From contig CALMZW010000326.1 in NCBI GenBank assembly GCA_937870605.1, positions 1-5,255 of the forward strand: 5,255 nucleotides of DNA. The letters run 5' to 3'. Origin of the DNA: an uncultured Synergistaceae bacterium. GTDB taxonomy: Bacteria > Synergistota > Synergistia > Synergistales > Aminobacteriaceae. The notes beneath the pieces were generated by a model. The model made no database searches. It saw nothing but the letters and a program-made list of their open reading frames with translations, and was not told the DNA's origin. Within the stretch, counting starts at the first letter, position 1, and every line of letters begins with the position of its first letter. Both the position numbers and the translations under genes were made by a program. This document shows, in pieces, positions 1 through 5,255 of this stretch.

Positions 1-467
1 AGGTTTCGGAATGGCTGATCGCGGAATCGCACGTGTATGGGGAACTCCCCGGCTACCTGACATTCTTCGGCGTCCTCAAAATCGAGGGGCCCGACTTCGC
101 GGGCATTGCGGCCACAGGCTTCCGCGACCAGGCCGAGCTGAAGCTCTTCCGCAAAAACGGCGAAATCCGGGCGAAGACGATGCAGTTCGTCTACTCCCCC
201 GCACGTTCGGCGCGGGGCGTAACCGCGGGGAAGAACGAGGTCGCCATCGGAACCGACGGCGAGAACGAGTGGAGAACCGTCGATCGCGGAGCTGTCCTGT
301 CCTTCGCAAAACCGGAGAACGGCCGCGTGATCGTATTGAAGGGACCGAACGATCCGGCGCCGCTCTACGACAGCGTCGTGGATGCCGGCGAAACGTATGT
401 CCCGGAAGGAAGCTTCATTCTGCTCGGCGGAAGGCCGGGAGACGCATTCGAGATAACGGTGCGATAA
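1..467 (+). CDS. C-terminal fragment of a serine-hydrolase paralogue (5' end outside window)
   Basis: The reading frame is open from the left edge (first full codon at 3) to TAA at 465-467, giving 154 residues. The GTG at 33 and ATG at 11 are not credible starts: neither has a good ribosome site, and similarity to the next gene begins at the window edge. From about residue 12 the product aligns almost without gaps to the last 144 residues of the 550-2562 gene. By hand count about 80 of 143 positions are identical, with shared blocks ELPGY, TFFG, AGIAATG, RDQ, LSFA, PEGSF and PGDAFEIT. The missing upstream part is therefore probably a beta-lactamase-fold hydrolase like its neighbour, but no catalytic motif is visible here, so that is inference. 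The domain seen looks beta-rich and I do not recognise it as a named family. It lies 82 bases before the next gene on the same strand, consistent with tandem duplication and possible cotranscription. Confidence 0.85.
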   Translation, partial: VSEWLIAESHVYGELPGYLTFFGVLKIEGPDFAGIAATGFRDQAELKLFRKNGEIRAKTMQFVYSPARSARGVTAGKNEVAIGTDGENEWRTVDRGAVLSFAKPENGRVIVLKGPNDPAPLYDSVVDAGETYVPEGSFILLGGRPGDAFEITVR

Positions 468-533
468 TGGCGGAACAAGCGGCTGTATGGGGAAATAGAG
501 GGTTCGGCTCTCCGGGGCCGGGTCGGGGTATTC

Positions 534-541
534 GAGAGGAG
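534..541 (+). promoter_or_regulatory. Ribosome binding site that selects a TTG start at 550
   Basis: GAGAGGAG at 534-541 is a strong Shine-Dalgarno match. Its AGGAG core ends at 541, leaving 8 bases before TTG at 550. The in-frame GTG at 541 overlaps this core, so it cannot be served by it. The rest of the 468-549 spacer shows no clear promoter or terminator, which leaves room for readthrough from the upstream paralogue. Confidence 0.7.
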
Positions 542-549
542 TGGGTATC

Positions 550-2562
550 TTGAGAAATCCGAAACGAACCGTTTTGTTCGTCGTCGTTCTCTGCCTGTCG
601 CTCGCGTCCGTTGCGGCGCACGCGGCCGCAACGCCCTGCGAAGCGTACCTGAACACCGCAACGACCGCCCGCGAGGCGCTCTGGAAGACGATCGTCTCGG
701 GAGCGGGAAACGCCGCGACCGTCGCGGTCATGGACGGCGGAAGGATCGTCTATTCCGAAGGCTTCGGCCCCGCCGACCGCGCGACGAACCGCCCCGTGAC
801 GGCGAACACGCGCTTCAACATCGGCTCCACGAGCAAGATGTTCGTCGCCGTCGCGACCCTGCTCTTGGCCGACGACGGGAAGCTCTCGGTCGACGACCCG
901 GTCGCGAAGCACCTCCCCGAGTTCGTCATGAAGGACCCGCGCTACAGGGACATCACCGTCCGGATGCTCTTCAACCACTCGTCCGGCCTTCCGGGATCGA
1001 CCTTCGAGTTCGGCTTCGCGCTCGACGCCAAGCCCCACGCCGTCCTGCTCGAACGGCTCAGGAACGCGAAACTCAAGCACGCGCCCGGCGCGATGGGAAT
1101 CTACTGCAACGACGGCTTCACGCTCGCCGAGATGATCGTCGAGCGGCTGTCGGGAAAGAAGTTCACGGACTTCCTCGCCGAACGCGTCTTCGGGCCGCTC
1201 GACATGAAGAACTCCGGCCCGAGCATCGGCGAATGGCGCGGCGACGTCGCGGCGTACTACGACGCCGACGGAAAGAAATATCCGTCCGAAGTCGTCCAGG
1301 TCTACGGCGCGGGCGGCCTCTCGTCGACCGCCGAAGACCTCTGCCGCTTCGCCGACAGCTTCGCGCCCGGAGGAAAGCACATCCTCTCGGACGCATCCGT
1401 AGCCGAAATCCTCAAGAGCCAGCCCACCGGGATCACCGCGTCGCTGAAGGGCCCCGCCCTCCTCGACGCCTTCGGATGGGACGACGCGTGGCTCACGGGC
1501 TACAAGAAGCTCGGCTTCCAGGTCCTCTCGAAGAGCGGCGGGACGATGTTCTTCTCGACGAACCTCGCCGTCCTCCCGGTCAAGCGGATGGCCGTCGCCG
1601 TCAGCATCTCCGGCCACGCGTCCGCCGAAGCCGTGACCTACGCGGTCATGAACGCGCTGCTGAAGGACAGGGGGCTGCCCTTCCCCGAAGCGCCCGCCGT
1701 ACGGAAACCCGTGGAACCGCAGCCGATCCCGCCCGAACTGCTCGCCCACGCGGGATTCTACGCCAACCAGGACGGAGGCGCCCGGTTCGCGTTCGACACG
1801 ACGAAACACGCGCTGAACATCTTCCCGCTGAAACAGGGCGCTTCGGACGCCGACGAAAAGCCGCTTCTCACGCTCGTCCACAACGGCGGATTCTTCCACG
1901 ACGCCGTCAAGGGCCTGAAATACTACTTCATCACGAAGGACGCGCAGACCCGGCTCGTCATCGGCGACATCCCGCGCTTCGGCGGCGACTCTCCCGACTA
2001 CCTGAAGATCGGCGCGATCGACAAGCCCGTCGCGTTTGCGGTCGACGTCGACGGGAAGCTCTGGCTCCGCCGCAACGCGTCCCCCTTCGTCCAGGTCTCC
2101 CAGGGGCTGCTGATGAAGTCGTCCCTTCACAAGGAACTCCCCGGCTACATGACGTTCTTCGGCCTGCTCCGGATCGAGACGCCGGAGTCCGCCGGCATCG
2201 CGGCGACGGGTTCCCGCGACCAGGTCGAAATCATTCTCCTCAGCAAGGACGGCGACATCCGCGTCAAGGGAGCGGGCTTCGTTTTCTCCGCCGAAGGAGC
2301 GGCGACGCCGCTGGCCGCCGGAAAGACATCCGTCACCATCGGCGCGGCGGGCGACAACGAGTGGACAAAGCTCGGAACGGGAGCGATCCTCTCCTTCGCG
2401 CGTCCCGACAAGGGGCGCATCGTCGTCCTGAAGCCGATGGACGACGACCCGAAGGTGCTCTTCGACAGCATCGTGGACTCGGGCGAGGTCTACGCCCCCG
2501 AGGGGAGCTTCGTCTTCTGCGCCGGAAACCCCGGCGACGCGTTCGAGATCACCGCGAAGTAG
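550..2562 (+). CDS. Exported serine hydrolase, beta-lactamase / DD-peptidase superfamily, with large C-terminal extension
   Basis: This 670-residue protein (numbered from TTG 550) begins with a Sec signal peptide: basic RNPKR, a hydrophobic core near residues 7-22, then an Ala-rich cleavage region near 24-28. Residues about 30-378 form a PF00144-type serine hydrolase domain. Visible motifs are GSTSK with nucleophile S93 and K96 (SxxK), HSSGL near 143-147, Y185-C-N187 (YxN), FGPLDM near 214, GAGGLSS near 253, and K328-S329-G330 (KTG-like box). All three active-site elements are intact, so it should be catalytic. The family includes class C beta-lactamases, DD-peptidases, D-aminopeptidases and esterases; substrate cannot be told from sequence. 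Residues about 395-670 are an additional, probably beta-rich, region. Its last 144 residues are shared with the truncated upstream paralogue. Family members are often 350-450 residues, so the extension is notable. The gene ends 27 bases before a strong terminator. GTG 541 would add three residues but lacks a usable ribosome site. Confidence 0.93.
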   Translation: MRNPKRTVLFVVVLCLSLASVAAHAAATPCEAYLNTATTAREALWKTIVSGAGNAATVAVMDGGRIVYSEGFGPADRATNRPVTANTRFNIGSTSKMFVAVATLLLADDGKLSVDDPVAKHLPEFVMKDPRYRDITVRMLFNHSSGLPGSTFEFGFALDAKPHAVLLERLRNAKLKHAPGAMGIYCNDGFTLAEMIVERLSGKKFTDFLAERVFGPLDMKNSGPSIGEWRGDVAAYYDADGKKYPSEVVQVYGAGGLSSTAEDLCRFADSFAPGGKHILSDASVAEILKSQPTGITASLKGPALLDAFGWDDAWLTGYKKLGFQVLSKSGGTMFFSTNLAVLPVKRMAVAVSISGHASAEAVTYAVMNALLKDRGLPFPEAPAVRKPVEPQPIPPELLAHAGFYANQDGGARFAFDTTKHALNIFPLKQGASDADEKPLLTLVHNGGFFHDAVKGLKYYFITKDAQTRLVIGDIPRFGGDSPDYLKIGAIDKPVAFAVDVDGKLWLRRNASPFVQVSQGLLMKSSLHKELPGYMTFFGLLRIETPESAGIAATGSRDQVEIILLSKDGDIRVKGAGFVFSAEGAATPLAAGKTSVTIGAAGDNEWTKLGTGAILSFARPDKGRIVVLKPMDDDPKVLFDSIVDSGEVYAPEGSFVFCAGNPGDAFEITAK

Positions 2563-2589
2563 CGCCCGCCGGAAGACACGGCGCATACG

Positions 2590-2629
2590 AAGAAGCCCCG
2601 GAGCGTTTTCGGACGCTCCGGGGCTTCTT
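2590..2629. terminator. Bidirectional intrinsic-type terminator between convergent genes
   Basis: A perfect 16-bp inverted repeat has arms at 2590-2605 and 2614-2629. T2606-A2613 and a T-G wobble can extend it, closing on a TTCG tetraloop at 2608-2611. The arms read AAGAAGCCCCGGAGCG and its complement, so each strand ends in CTTCTT: a GC-rich stem followed by a short T-rich tail. It sits 27 bases after the + strand hydrolase stop and 39 bases after the - strand amidohydrolase stop, the expected place for one hairpin serving both. The T-run is interrupted by C, so efficiency is uncertain, but stem strength and position are convincing. Confidence 0.88.
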
Positions 2630-2668
2630 ATTGCTCGCAATACTTCGCTGTTCGCAGGACTTCGGCGG

Positions 2669-3970
2669 CTACCGTTCGTCGCGGAACACGACGCCGCCCT
2701 TCATCACGAAAGAGACCTTCTCCGTCGCGGAAATATCGTCGAACGGACTCCCCGGCATCGCGACCAGATCCGCGTTCTTCCCGGCGGCGATGACGCCCGC
2801 GTTCAGCTCGAGCATCTCGGCCGCCGCCGACGTCCCCGCCTTCAGCGCCCGAAGCGGGGCGATCCCGTTGCGGACCATCTCGGCGAACTCCGTCGCGCCG
2901 TTCACCGAGAAATCGAACGTCCCCAGGTCCGTGCCGAAGGCGAGCTTCACGTCGCTCTTCGCGATATTTCCGGCGCACTCGAGAATCCGGGGCGAGAACT
3001 TCGCGTTCTTCTCGCGAACGTACTCCGGCATGCTCATGTCGACATGGCCCTCCGCCGTCGCCCGCGCGTTCACCACCACCGCGATCTGCGTCGGAACGAG
3101 CCAGATGCCCTTTTGCGCCAGCATCTCCAGCGTCGCCGCCGAAGAGAGGCTGCCGTGCTCGACCGACCGGACGCCCGCGACGACAGCCCGGCGGACGGCC
3201 TCATCCCCGTACGCGTGAACGAAAACATGCTTTCCGATATCCCGCGCCGCCGCGACCGCCGCGCTCATTTCCTCCTGCGAATACGACACATCCTCGGGCC
3301 CGTCGCTCGGCGACATGAAGCCGCCGCTTCCGGCGATCTTGACCCACTCCGCGCCGTGGCTGACCTCGTTGTGGACCGCGCGCCGCACGCCGTCCACCCC
3401 TTCGACGACCGATACCTGTTCGAGCGACACGCCGTTCCGGACCAGACCGGCGGCATCGAAGTGCCCCCCGACGGCGGAAATCATGTGCCCGCCTGTCACA
3501 ATGCGCGGCCCCCTGATGATTCCCGAATTGACGGCTTTTTTCAGCTCGGGGACGACCCAGAAGGCGAAGCTGAAATCCCCCGCGTCGCGAACGGTCGTAA
3601 ACCCGTTGTTCAGGAGCTGACCGCAGGCATACACCCCGTTCAGCGTCAGCGAGGCGTCGTTGCCGCCCATCGTGTTCGCGAAGAACCGCGCGCCTCCGGT
3701 GAGATGGACGTGCGAATCGATGAACCCCGGCATCACGAACTTCGAGGACAGATCGATCACGCGCGCGCCCTCCGGCCGCGCGACGCTCTTCCCGACTTCA
3801 GCGATCCGACCGTCGACGACGAGAATCTCGGCGGCCCCGAGCGGCCCGTCCGAAACCCCGTCCCAGTAATTCCCCGCCAGTATGACCGCCGACGGCTTCG
3901 ACGCAGCCGACGCGCAGGAGGGAAGCAGAAGCATCCCAAACATCAGCAATGAAACAAAAACGTGTCGCAT
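2669..3970 (-). CDS. Exported metal-dependent amidohydrolase (Xaa-Pro dipeptidase-like / imidazolonepropionase-like)
   Basis: The 433-residue protein (numbered from ATG 3970) has a complete set of amidohydrolase-superfamily metal ligands: H87-V-H89 in the strand after GFIDS, K211 in WVKIAGSGG (probable carboxylated lysine), H252 in VHAYGD, H272 in VEHGS and D348 in FGTDL. An N-terminal beta segment, DGRI followed by the MPGFIDSHVH block, and C-terminal GKNADLVAMPGSP are typical of the PF01979 branch holding Xaa-Pro dipeptidase-like and Xaa-Arg/Lys-type carboxypeptidase enzymes. Expected activity is hydrolysis of a dipeptide, N-acyl amino acid or cyclic amide with a binuclear metal centre. The N-terminus is a signal peptide with hydrophobic core VFVSLLMFGMLLL. 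LPSC at 16-19 could be a lipobox, although Pro before Ser is unusual; cleavage after ASA is the alternative. GTG at 3973 is an alternative start; a GGAAAGG ribosome site precedes both, with spacing of 10 bases to ATG. It converges on the serine hydrolase and diverges from the toxin-antitoxin module. Confidence 0.93.
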   Translation of the reverse strand: MRHVFVSLLMFGMLLLPSCASAASKPSAVILAGNYWDGVSDGPLGAAEILVVDGRIAEVGKSVARPEGARVIDLSSKFVMPGFIDSHVHLTGGARFFANTMGGNDASLTLNGVYACGQLLNNGFTTVRDAGDFSFAFWVVPELKKAVNSGIIRGPRIVTGGHMISAVGGHFDAAGLVRNGVSLEQVSVVEGVDGVRRAVHNEVSHGAEWVKIAGSGGFMSPSDGPEDVSYSQEEMSAAVAAARDIGKHVFVHAYGDEAVRRAVVAGVRSVEHGSLSSAATLEMLAQKGIWLVPTQIAVVVNARATAEGHVDMSMPEYVREKNAKFSPRILECAGNIAKSDVKLAFGTDLGTFDFSVNGATEFAEMVRNGIAPLRALKAGTSAAAEMLELNAGVIAAGKNADLVAMPGSPFDDISATEKVSFVMKGGVVFRDER

Positions 3971-4042
3971 CACCCGTCACCCTTTCCAAAAACAAATTGC
4001 GAAGGCGCCGAACGCGATGGAACGACGCCGAAGTGCACGGGA

Positions 4043-4072
4043 ACGATACCGCAGAAGACGGATGTTTGTCCA
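4043..4072 (-). promoter_or_regulatory. Candidate promoter for the amidohydrolase
   Basis: Reading the - strand, TGGACA (4072-4067; 5 of 6 to the sigma-70 -35 consensus) is followed after 18 bases by TATCGT (4048-4043; 4 of 6 to the -10). The predicted transcript would start near 4036 and carry a leader of about 65 bases before ATG 3970. It is a pattern match only, but it sits where a promoter is required, since the gene has no upstream neighbour on its strand. Confidence 0.4.
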
Positions 4073-4073
4073 G

Positions 4074-4088
4074 TCGGTCCTCGACCGA
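4074..4088. repeat. Perfect inverted repeat between divergent promoters, possible operator
   Basis: TCGGTC at 4074-4079 and GACCGA at 4083-4088 are perfect inverted copies separated by CTC. The element lies just upstream of both candidate -35 boxes (4067-4072 on the - strand, 4098-4103 on the + strand). Antitoxins commonly repress their own promoters by binding palindromes, so this could be an operator. However, the short arms and its place upstream of, rather than over, the core promoter keep confidence low. Confidence 0.35.
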
Positions 4089-4097
4089 ACCAAAAAG

Positions 4098-4126
4098 TTG
4101 AAGTACCATGTTCCGTGAGGTATTTT
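4098..4126 (+). promoter_or_regulatory. Candidate promoter for the toxin-antitoxin module
   Basis: TTGAAG at 4098-4103 and TATTTT at 4121-4126 each match the sigma-70 boxes at 4 of 6 positions and are spaced by exactly 17 bases. Transcription would begin near 4133, giving a short leader of about 24 bases that contains the AAAGGAG ribosome site at 4141-4147. The geometry is right and no competing site was seen in the spacer. Confidence 0.45.
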
Positions 4127-4156
4127 TCCTCCAGAAACACAAAGGAGCTGAAACGA

Positions 4157-4375
4157 ATGCCGGCGATAATCGACATGGAACGACTTGCGCGTGATGTCGG
4201 GGCGCTTCCTCCGGAGGGGCAACGGACCGTATGGGACATGGTCCAACATCTGCGGAAAAGCATTGCGCGTCAGAGCGATGACGCAACCCTCGAAACGGAA
4301 ATCACCGAATTCGAAGCGCTTGGTCGCCCTCTTTCGGACAGCGAACGTGAAGAACTCCGAAGAGATCTCCTATAA
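4157..4375 (+). CDS. Putative type II antitoxin (DUF2281/VapB-like small protein)
   Basis: This 72-residue protein starts at ATG 4157, with AAAGGAG at 4141-4147 nine bases upstream. The frame is open further 5' (to 3962), but that stretch covers the promoter region and lacks a ribosome site. An N-terminal part containing LPPEGQRTVWDMVQHLRKS (about residues 17-35) resembles the LPPE-x-x-x-x-V-x-x-x-x-x-x-LRK pattern of DUF2281-type antitoxins. The C-terminal half is acidic and charged, ending SDSEREELRRDLL, as expected for the segment that wraps and neutralises a toxin. Its last 29 bases overlap the start of the PemK/MazF-like gene in another frame, indicating translational coupling and antitoxin-first order. 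The family assignment rests on pattern memory; the antitoxin role rests mainly on this context. Confidence 0.75.
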   Translation: MPAIIDMERLARDVGALPPEGQRTVWDMVQHLRKSIARQSDDATLETEITEFEALGRPLSDSEREELRRDLL

Positions 4376-4703
4376 GCCCGGTCAGATCATCTGGGCGAAC
4401 TTTCCCTTCTCCGACCTTCCGGAAGAGAAGAACCGGCCGATTCTCGTATGGAAAGATACGGGAGATCGGCTTGTCGTAAGCATGATTACGAGCAGAATCC
4501 GATACGGGAAGTGGGAAGTCGCCATCTCTCCCGATGCGAAGAACGGATTGAGCAAGCCCAGCGTCATCCGCATCGACAAGACGATATCCATCGAAAAATC
4601 CCGCATAACGACGAACGCCACGTGGAAAATTGGAGAAGCGAACCCCTTCGTTCTTATCGTTGCGAAGGAAAAACTTGCGGAGTGGCTTGAATCACATGCC
4701 TGA
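4347..4703 (+). CDS. Type II toxin, PemK/MazF-like endoribonuclease
   Basis: The 118-residue protein from GTG 4347 has the compact length of MazF/PemK toxins, which cleave mRNA in the cytoplasm. Features of the family are the opening strand PGQIIWANFPFSDLP (11-25), then K28-N-R30-P31 followed by ILV, strand VVSMITSR (43-50), and S72-VIRIDKTISI. R30 of the RP pair and T48 of the ITSR segment correspond to the catalytic Arg and Thr described for MazF-type toxins, so the enzyme appears intact. No in-frame ATG lies close to the domain start. GTG 4347 gives an N-terminus of normal length and overlaps the upstream antitoxin by 29 bases, but its ribosome site is weak, fitting coupled, lower-level translation. 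Upstream ATG 4185 would add an unlikely basic stretch read from antitoxin codons in another frame. Late in the gene GC drops to about half in sampled lines, below the exported enzymes. Confidence 0.88.
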   Translation: MKNSEEISYKPGQIIWANFPFSDLPEEKNRPILVWKDTGDRLVVSMITSRIRYGKWEVAISPDAKNGLSKPSVIRIDKTISIEKSRITTNATWKIGEANPFVLIVAKEKLAEWLESHA

Positions 4704-5027
4704 AGCCGAAGCGGATAATATTCCACATCTCGACTTTCGCAGCCCCCTGACGGCAGGCAAAGCCCTGTCCTGACTGAAAAGCAGGGATGGGAACGCGCTT
4801 GTTCCGCAGAATTGAGCCGTGACACAAAACTCCACAAAAACAAGAGACATTCCCGTGAGAACAATTCACGCGATACAGAGACTATTCCCGCTTCCCCCCT
4901 GACGAACCGACAAGGATTTCTTGTGGATTGCCCCCGGCAGATTCCGCCCCGGTTCGGTTCCTTTCCGGAATGATACAATGCTCACTTATGAGCCGAATAC
5001 GGATTTTGTCATAAGGGGGAGTGCTCC
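4704..5027. other. Intergenic region without a convincing gene
   Basis: This 324-base spacer holds no frame with both a ribosome site and coding character. The - strand frames crossing it are short, low in complexity or shadows. It is AT-richer than the left part of the window (28 of 60 G+C at 4801-4860). Small inverted repeats are present: CCCTG/CAGGG at about 4763-4786, GGAAC/GTTCC at 4790-4805, and CGTGA/TCACG at 4854-4870. None is followed by a T-run, so no clear terminator for the toxin gene was found. A promoter-like site lies at its right end. Confidence 0.6.
4971..4979 (+). promoter_or_regulatory. Candidate extended -10 promoter for the cysteine-rich protein gene
   Basis: TGATACAAT at 4971-4979 is an extended -10 element (TGn followed by TACAAT, 5 of 6 to consensus). 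No good -35 lies 16-18 bases upstream, which extended -10 promoters can tolerate. Transcription would start near 4986, inside a small hairpin GCTCA-CTTA-TGAGC (4980-4993), giving a leader of about 40 bases before ATG 5028. Confidence 0.45.
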
Positions 5028-5255
5028 ATGATCGCCTATTGCGGCATCGACTGTTCCAAATGCGAAAGCTACCTCGCGACCCAGTCCGGGAACGGCGAAG
5101 AGCTGGCGAACATCGCCGACAGGATGGCGAAGCTCTACAACACCGAAGTCAGGCCCGAAGACGTCGTCTGCGACGGATGCAAGGAGGGCGAACGGCACTT
5201 CTACTTCTGCTCCAACATGTGCGCCATGCGGAAATGCTGCGCCGGGAAGCGCTAC
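5028..5255 (+). CDS. DUF3795-type cysteine-rich protein, N-terminal part (3' end outside window)
   Basis: ATG 5028 is preceded by a very strong ribosome site, AAGGGGGAG at 5013-5021, six bases away. The frame is open to the right edge, giving 76 residues with no stop. The opening MIAYCGIDCSKCESYLATQ and later VVCDGCKEG are typical of the DUF3795 family of small cysteine-rich proteins found widely in anaerobic bacteria and archaea. Cysteines fall at 5, 9, 12, 48, 51, 61, 65, 70 and 71: a CxxxCxxC cluster, a CxxC pair and a third cluster. They suggest binding of zinc or an iron-sulfur centre, but the function of the family is not established. No signal peptide is seen, so it is likely cytoplasmic. 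Only the last part of the domain should be missing. It appears to be transcribed from its own promoter and is unlinked to the toxin-antitoxin pair. Confidence 0.88.
   Translation, partial: MIAYCGIDCSKCESYLATQSGNGEELANIADRMAKLYNTEVRPEDVVCDGCKEGERHFYFCSNMCAMRKCCAGKRY

Noticed and set aside
11..553. + strand frame (180 codons) overlapping the left fragment
   Set aside because: Arg/Gly-rich alternative frame. The other frame aligns with the C-terminus of the neighbouring gene.
415..2640. Very long - strand open frame (741 codons) opposite the serine hydrolase
   Set aside because: It is a shadow of high third-position GC in the real gene. Its product is mostly Arg, Asp, Val and Glu with no domain, while the + strand frame has a signal peptide and complete catalytic motifs.
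1233..3218. Long + strand open frame (661 codons) crossing the convergent gene pair
   Set aside because: It runs through the terminator and across genes on both strands, is extremely Arg/Pro-rich, and has no domain-like segments. It is a composition artefact.
3044..3952. + strand frame (302 codons) opposite the amidohydrolase
   Set aside because: Arg/Pro-rich shadow; the - strand frame carries all metal ligands.
3962..4156. 5' extension of the antitoxin frame
   Set aside because: It covers the divergent promoter region and lacks a ribosome site; ATG 4157 has an ideal one.
4763..4786. CCCTG/CAGGG inverted repeat as a terminator for the toxin gene
   Set aside because: A short stem with a long loop and no following T-run; not enough for a terminator call.
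4787..4822. Eleven-codon frame in the 4704-5027 spacer
   Set aside because: No convincing ribosome site and too short to support.
4382..4978. - strand frame (198 codons) opposite the toxin gene and spacer
   Set aside because: No recognisable domain, and more than half lies opposite a well-supported toxin gene.

Overview
The window is a GC-rich bacterial segment. Coding bases in the left three quarters strongly prefer G or C at third codon positions. It holds six genes, two of them cut by the window edges. Two proteins carry Sec-type export signals, one of them with a possible lipobox, which suggests a Gram-negative-type (diderm) bacterium. I cannot name the genus from sequence alone.

Layout. 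(1) Positions 1-467 are the 3' end of a gene on the + strand. Its product matches the C-terminal part of the next gene at a little over half of residues, so it is a tandem paralogue. (2) Positions 550-2562 (+) encode an exported serine hydrolase of the beta-lactamase / DD-peptidase superfamily, with an extra C-terminal region of about 290 residues. (3) Positions 2590-2629 form a strong 16-bp hairpin between convergent genes, almost certainly a shared bidirectional terminator. (4) Positions 2669-3970 (-) encode an exported metal-dependent amidohydrolase resembling the Xaa-Pro dipeptidase-like / imidazolonepropionase-like branch. (5) Positions 3971-4156 are a divergent intergenic region with plausible opposed promoters and a perfect inverted repeat between them. 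(6) Positions 4157-4703 (+) are a compact two-gene toxin-antitoxin module: a 72-residue putative antitoxin overlapping a 118-residue PemK/MazF-like endoribonuclease toxin. (7) Positions 4704-5027 have no convincing gene; they are AT-richer and hold small inverted repeats and a likely promoter. (8) Positions 5028-5255 (+) are the start of a cysteine-rich DUF3795-type protein that runs off the right edge.

How they fit together. The two serine hydrolases and the amidohydrolase are probably envelope hydrolases acting on peptides, amides or esters. Their adjacency suggests, but does not prove, a shared catabolic theme. The toxin-antitoxin pair and the spacer after it are lower in GC than their neighbours and may be a later insertion. 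I found no CRISPR array, insertion sequence, tRNA or rRNA. I saw no strong evidence of an undescribed system; the points most worth checking are the duplicated C-terminal domain and the toxin-antitoxin pairing.
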